Part shown: one piece after another, positions 59,645 to 64,000 of the stretch
Position numbering within the stretch: position 1 is the first letter of the stretch
How the letters are laid out: every line of letters begins with the position of its first letter
NCBI GenBank assembly: GCA_028015205.1
Contig: CM051518.1
Coordinates: forward strand, 33,694,001 to 33,758,000
Source of the DNA: Mytilisepta virgata
Taxonomy: Eukaryota; Mollusca; Bivalvia; Mytilida; Mytilidae
Direction of reading: 5' to 3'
Length of the DNA stretch: 64,000 bases
The notes under the pieces: model-generated
What the model was told of the DNA's origin: nothing
Database searches by the model: none
Seen by the model: the letters and a program-made list of their open reading frames with translations, nothing else
Made by a program: the position numbers and the translations under genes

Positions 59645-60759
59645 GGAAAATGAAACAGCAGAACTGTGCCTATGTGAACTTTATGAAGATGTTGTCCAGA
59701 GATTCTGTAGGATTGCAGACAATCAATTCAGAAAAGATTTTCTTGTGAAAGTTGGTAAATCTAAAACTGAAAGTCTCAGGAAAAGAGTTGTTAATAAAGC
59801 AGGAGCTCCAGTCTTTAACATGAAGAACATCTATAATGACAAATCAGAATCAAAACAAAGTGCTCACTTTAAATTAAAATCAGCTATATTTGACCAGGGC
59901 AATTCTATTTTTATAAGCTTTGTAAAAAATGACTTACTGAAACTATGTAAAGCATATGAAATTAAAATGTCCTTAAGCAGTTCAAATGATGCCATAAAAA
60001 CTCTGTTCTAAAATACCTTCATTAGAAGGAGTTAGTTACCCACAATTTCTACAGCAAACTGTTTCTCATACTACAACTGTCTCAACTTCTACAGAATCTA
60101 CATCATCAACTACTACTGAATCTACCCCGTCAACTTCTACTAAATCTACACCGTCAACTTCAACACAAACTATATCTGTACCACAACCATGACAACTAAA
60201 GCGAAGAAAACGCAAATCTAAATTTACAACAAAGTCAAAACGAAAATCTTCCAAAACAGAAAATCAAGAGGAAAAGGAGACTGTATGTCCATTATGCAAA
60301 TTAATTTATATTGATGGGGATGACTGGATTGCTTGTGATTTGTGTGATCTTTGGTATGACCCAAAATGCTTAAAACTAAATGATGACCAGTGGCATGAAT
60401 TAGAAGGAAGTGACTGGTATTGTCCTGAATGTCTGAAATAATTATACTATTCATTATACATACTGTGCTATCAGAATGAAACGTCTACTATACAATGGAT
60501 AAACGTAATAATGAACTTGTTCAAAATATTGCTGGACAACTAGAGTGTGTTTAGACAGCTTATTAACAACCTACATATGAAGCGGTATGAACTGATAACC
60601 AAACAACAAAAATGTGAAAAGAAAACAATCTATCATGATGAGTAAATATAAAGTATATTTTGACATTATGCTGATGATCAGGTGGGAATCTCCACAGGTA
60701 TCATCAGTTATAATCGAATCAAATAGACAGTTATCAACCAATAGCTTATTAACAACCCA

Positions 60760-61136
60760 AAAGTCAAACATAAAATTATATCAACCAATGGAACTAATGG
60801 AAAACAACTGTCATAAGTGCCATTGAGCAGGAGGCATGGAATGTCCAAGCCACACTGTTCCGATCAATCTTGTTAGTTAGTTTTATTGAGATAATAAGCA
60901 GGAAAATACAACTATCTTAACCAAAATTCCGAATTCCAAGGTAAATTCAACAAGAGGGAAGTACATAAAACCTGAAAAAAGTCAAACATAACATTATATC
61001 AACCAATGGAACTAATGGAAAACAACTCTCATAAGTGACATTGAGCAGGAGGCATGGAATGTCCAAGCCACACTGTTCCGATCAATCTTGTAAGTCAGTT
61101 TTATTGAGATAATAAGCAGGAAAATACAACTATCTT
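60760..61136. repeat. Direct duplication of 159 bp
   Basis: 60760-60918 and 60978-61136 differ at only a few positions (start AAAGTCAAACATAA, end ATACAACTATCTT), separated by 59 bp. No coding sense. From 61140 to 61735 I see no gene. Confidence 0.92.
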
Positions 61137-61739
61137 GTCCGTGTATATTTTGAGTTAAGGAATTCCCTCTGTGTAAGGAAGTTATAGAGGGTGCACTTGT
61201 TCAACACACCACAACCAAAAAGATGGAAATGGTATGGTTCTCCTATGACATGTTTGATAGAGGTCCATATGCAGATAAAAGGACAGGTGTATGAGGTAAA
61301 TACATATAGTTAAACAACATAAATTAGTAATCAAACTGTCAAAAATACATTGGTACCCGTAGTAATTGTTCAACACACAGAAGCATGGTTACAGGATCAT
61401 AACAAGTCTACCAATGTATGCAGATAGCTTATAACCTACCACCCTTTCCCATTTTATGGTCAGGAATCAAACCAGAGGCTCCTAGGTGTCTTTTATCACT
61501 CACCAGATTCACAGTAGCCAGTAACAATGCAAGACAACTTTAAATGACAACATGCCTTAACAAAAGCAGTATTTGCTATTTCAAGTTTAATGTTATATGT
61601 TTATCAACACTCTTAAAGAGACTTCACAAGAAATATTGAACCAAAGTTTGGTTCCAATTAGCCAAGTGGTTTCAGAAGAGGATTTTTTAAATGTTTTTGA
61701 CAATGACAAACACCAATTGATGGCAATAGCTCACATAAG

Positions 61740-63110
61740 CCTTGGCTCCATGTAAACTGTAAATTGTTGTTTTTACTACAGTATACTTACACTTTTCTTT
61801 TTTTTTTATTGGTAGTCCAAGGGCTAGTGGTTTTGCTGCATGCCCTCCAACATTTGACTTCTTTGAAGTAGTTGTCTGTCCCAAAATTATGCTATTGATA
61901 CCTGTCCTGTAATCATTGTAGTTCGGATTTCTTTTAGCACCATGATATAATGAGCGTTCCTGACAGAAGATATTTTCAATGATGACCCTTTTTATTCTAC
62001 TAGGCACAATTTCAGTTTTAATTTCATTCAGGCACATTTTAAACAGGGACATAAAGCCATGATACATAAAGTCCAGATCTTCACTAGTTTACATAATCAG
62101 TAAATTTTTGTAACGTTTATTTATATCTTGATCACATGCATGTTGTTTTTCCCATGCTTTAAACCAGTTATATGATTCAGAGAATGATTTTAATCTAACA
62201 CCATTATTATCTTTCATAGGTCTTGAATCTGTAAATAAGGATACCAATATGCTTGTATGTTGTAAAAACTGAAGTACTCCCACCATTTCTGCCTGTCCCG
62301 CTTCATTCAAAGTTTCAGTATAGCATTTCGTTAGATTTAACATATCAGCATCAAGTGTTTGGAATGCCAGTTTATTACGCATTTTCTGGGCATTGCTAGG
62401 ATATATATGTTCATCACACAGTTTTTGATGAATTTGAAAACTGTTACTTGAACGATCCCATTGATAGGCATCAATCCACATTTTCCATATTATTACATGA
62501 TCATTAACAGCGAGAAGCCTTTGATGACTCTCTAAAAAACCACTACTTAAAACACTATTTCTAATCTTTTTGATGAGGTGATTAGGATCCATTAAAAATA
62601 TAATTTTTCTCAATGGATTTTTATATCCTATAGCAACCATTTTATCAGCAAGAGGATTACCATATGGAAAATGCATTTTCAAAAATCCCTGTTATTGGTT
62701 GAACCATCCATACAACAGTAAATAGGTTTGAATCCCAATCTATACAATTCATCAATGCAAATCCATGTAGTTAGAAATATTTCTCCAGGGGGAGCCGGTA
62801 CATTAGGAAAGTTGGCAAATGGCCACCTAAAACCAGTCAAACCGCTAAACATGAACTGCTGAACATGGTTTGCTAGCTGACATTCAATTTTGCCATCGTT
62901 CAAAGTTTGCATTCGTTTTATATCTTGTCCACTATCTGATAAACCAAATATTTTTGGCATCTTGAAACAGCTTTGTAATTAAATTGGCCACACAATTTGA
63001 ACTTATTCTATCTTCAGATATATTTTGTTCTTGCGCTGTTCTGCAAATGAAGTCCAGGGAAGTGTTGCTATTCACCTCAATTACAAGGTTTTCTGCTAGC
63101 CTGCAAATAT
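61740..63110 (-). pseudogene. P-element/THAP9-like transposase, broken
   Basis: An exon-like start after a TATTTGCAG acceptor (about 63105) reads AENLVIEVNSNTSLDF through ITKLFQDAKN, then shifts frame into 62960-62679 (KIFGLSDSGQDIKRMQTL, QQFMFSGLTGFRWPFANF, CCMDGSTNN). A missing T in a T run near 62684 moves to 62682-62089 (FLMDPNHLIKKIRN, EHIYPSNAQKMRNKLA, DSRPMKDNNGVRLKSF). A TAA at about 62088 precedes 62067-61740 (RIKRVIIENIFCQERSLYHG, INSIILGQTTTSKKSN). The order of blocks fits the catalytic and C-terminal regions of P-like transposases. The THAP domain is not in the window. It is convergent with the PIF1-PHD gene. Confidence 0.72.
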
Positions 63111-64000
63111 TTTAAAATCAATTTCTTTACCTCATCTTTTCTATGCTAGAACTTTTTTTAGAAAAATACTAATGCACTGTTACTGGTTGCATTATCTTCT
63201 AATACTTATAGTTACATATATTTCTACCTTGCCTTAATATCTTATATGGACCTCCTTTTGACCCCTTAATTATTTTTTTTAGTTTAGCCCCTTTTTGACC
63301 AAATTGTTCTTAATTTCCTAATGTACCTTTCATTACAAGTAATTTTATATATTTCACCCCTACCTTACCTTAACATTGAAACTACCACTTTTTGACCCCT
63401 TAATTAAGTCATATAAACCTTTTTGACCTACATTTCACATTTTCTTTATGAACATTTTATTATGTAAATATGTGCTACCACTGAAATTGACCAACAGTTA
63501 TTTTCATCCTTACCAGCCTAAGACCATTTTATACTTAAGTGGTATGCTATTTGTACTTTTCTTTCTGTTGAAAGTATATTATACTGTATATGCGGAAGGA
63601 TTATTTATGAAAAAAAAATTTTTTTTATTTGTTGAAAATATTTACATTTTCATACAATCCCTCTCATTATTTGATTTATTCTTATTTTCAGGTACATGCT
63701 GGTAAAGGTTTAACTTAAGAATAAATTTAGGAAATCTTATGATTATTCTGCAACCGGTACATATATGGTACCTTATGTTTAAGAACATTTTAAAACTCAT
63801 TTAATCATTATTTAGTATATATTCATAGTTGAACAAATATTAAAATTGCTGTCGCCATAAATTATAATTGAAAATATTCCTTCTTTTTATTGAAATGTTG
63901 TACCAGTATTAAACATCGGCTCCACCAATACAAAATTAATAATGCCTGTCATCAACTCTGAAAAGTTTAAAGTGAATTGGCCAAGGGGGTTATAATCACC
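63111..64000. other. AT-rich DNA, no gene
   Basis: Probably intron or upstream sequence of the P-like transposase. Loose repeats of the phrase CCCCTTTTTGACC occur at 63255-63430. An 85-codon plus-strand frame here is hydrophobic low-complexity sequence and is not supported. Confidence 0.5.

Larger units (their letters stand above)
49905..60442 (+). pseudogene. PIF1-like helicase gene with C-terminal PHD finger, broken and split
   Basis: Part 1 (49905-50390): SFLVKEIAKEL, truncated within Walker A; Walker B LIIDEISMLS; GDFFQLPPV. Part 2 (55403-57132): resumes in frame after the LTR element as FIKAINDVSRGDLPENTLHL. It includes VNGLRGIV and the motif ITIHKAQGLTLDRVEVDASC with QLGVAIGRAREKKGLRI, then acidic and helical segments (56678-57085). 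Part 3 (59645-60442): resumes in frame after the LINE as ENETAELCLCELYEDVV. A Ser/Thr-rich linker and a basic patch follow, then a PHD finger (CPLCKLIYIDGDDWIACDLC ... CPECLK). Lesions include TAG at 55574, a frameshift near 55860, TAA at 56339, several stops at 56535-56660, and a stop at about 60190. The Walker A loss makes it non-functional. Confidence 0.8.

Noticed and set aside
63448..63705. Hydrophobic 85-codon ORF as a membrane protein
   Set aside because: Low-complexity AT-rich sequence, no family resemblance, no paralog in the window.

Overview
The window is eukaryotic and looks like a bivalve mollusc, most likely a mussel (Mytilidae). The evidence is AT-rich DNA with spliced genes, three paralogous glycine/tyrosine-rich secreted matrix proteins, and a very dense and varied transposon load (Penelope-like, DIRS-type, Ty3-like, RTE-like, Harbinger, Tc1, Crypton and P-like elements). 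The assignment rests on pattern recognition only. The only host genes I can support are the three G/Y-rich paralogs. Almost everything else is mobile DNA, much of it nested.

Region by region. (1) 1-15050: two large duplicated units, each with a minus-strand G/Y-rich gene (coding exons in 1205-2068 and 11655-12413), separated by a cluster of decayed Penelope-like reverse transcriptase fragments, ~310-bp tandem repeats and a SINE piece. (2) 15052-24275: a composite insertion with inverted 16-bp ends. It encloses a minus-strand DIRS-type retroelement (gag-like, RT-RNase H, tyrosine recombinase) preceded by an SGNH hydrolase ORF and an unusual minisatellite of CAGT-loop hairpins. (3) 24290-26760: more Penelope-like remnants. 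(4) 26994-34500: a broken Crypton-type tyrosine recombinase gene in three exons. Its 5.5-kb first intron holds a whole PIF/Harbinger transposon (29671-33540). (5) 35560-37900: foldback palindromes, including a perfect 92-bp one, plus Penelope-like remnants and a SINE. (6) 37910-44165: the third G/Y-rich unit, invaded by a hAT-like insertion (5' UTR intron) and by a Tc1 element with perfect TIRs (upstream flank). (7) 45220-49160: a decayed second Harbinger gene pair, MITEs and a LINE scrap. (8) 49905-60460: a broken PIF1 helicase gene that ends in a PHD finger. A young LTR element (50391-55398; LTRs differ at 4 of 635 positions) and an RTE-like LINE (57146-59644; 13-bp target duplication) have split it. 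Both excise in silico to restore the host reading frame. (9) 61740-63110: a convergent, broken P-element/THAP9-like transposase.

How it fits together: the three G/Y-rich genes share one architecture (TATA box, tiny non-coding exon 1, one large coding exon, and a last exon that adds only the residues completing a Gly-rich tail). They probably form a co-expressed secreted matrix family. The LTR element has integrase upstream of a truncated RT, so it is apparently non-autonomous although recently mobile. The PIF1-PHD and P-like transposase pair may be parts of one large DNA transposon, but that is inference.
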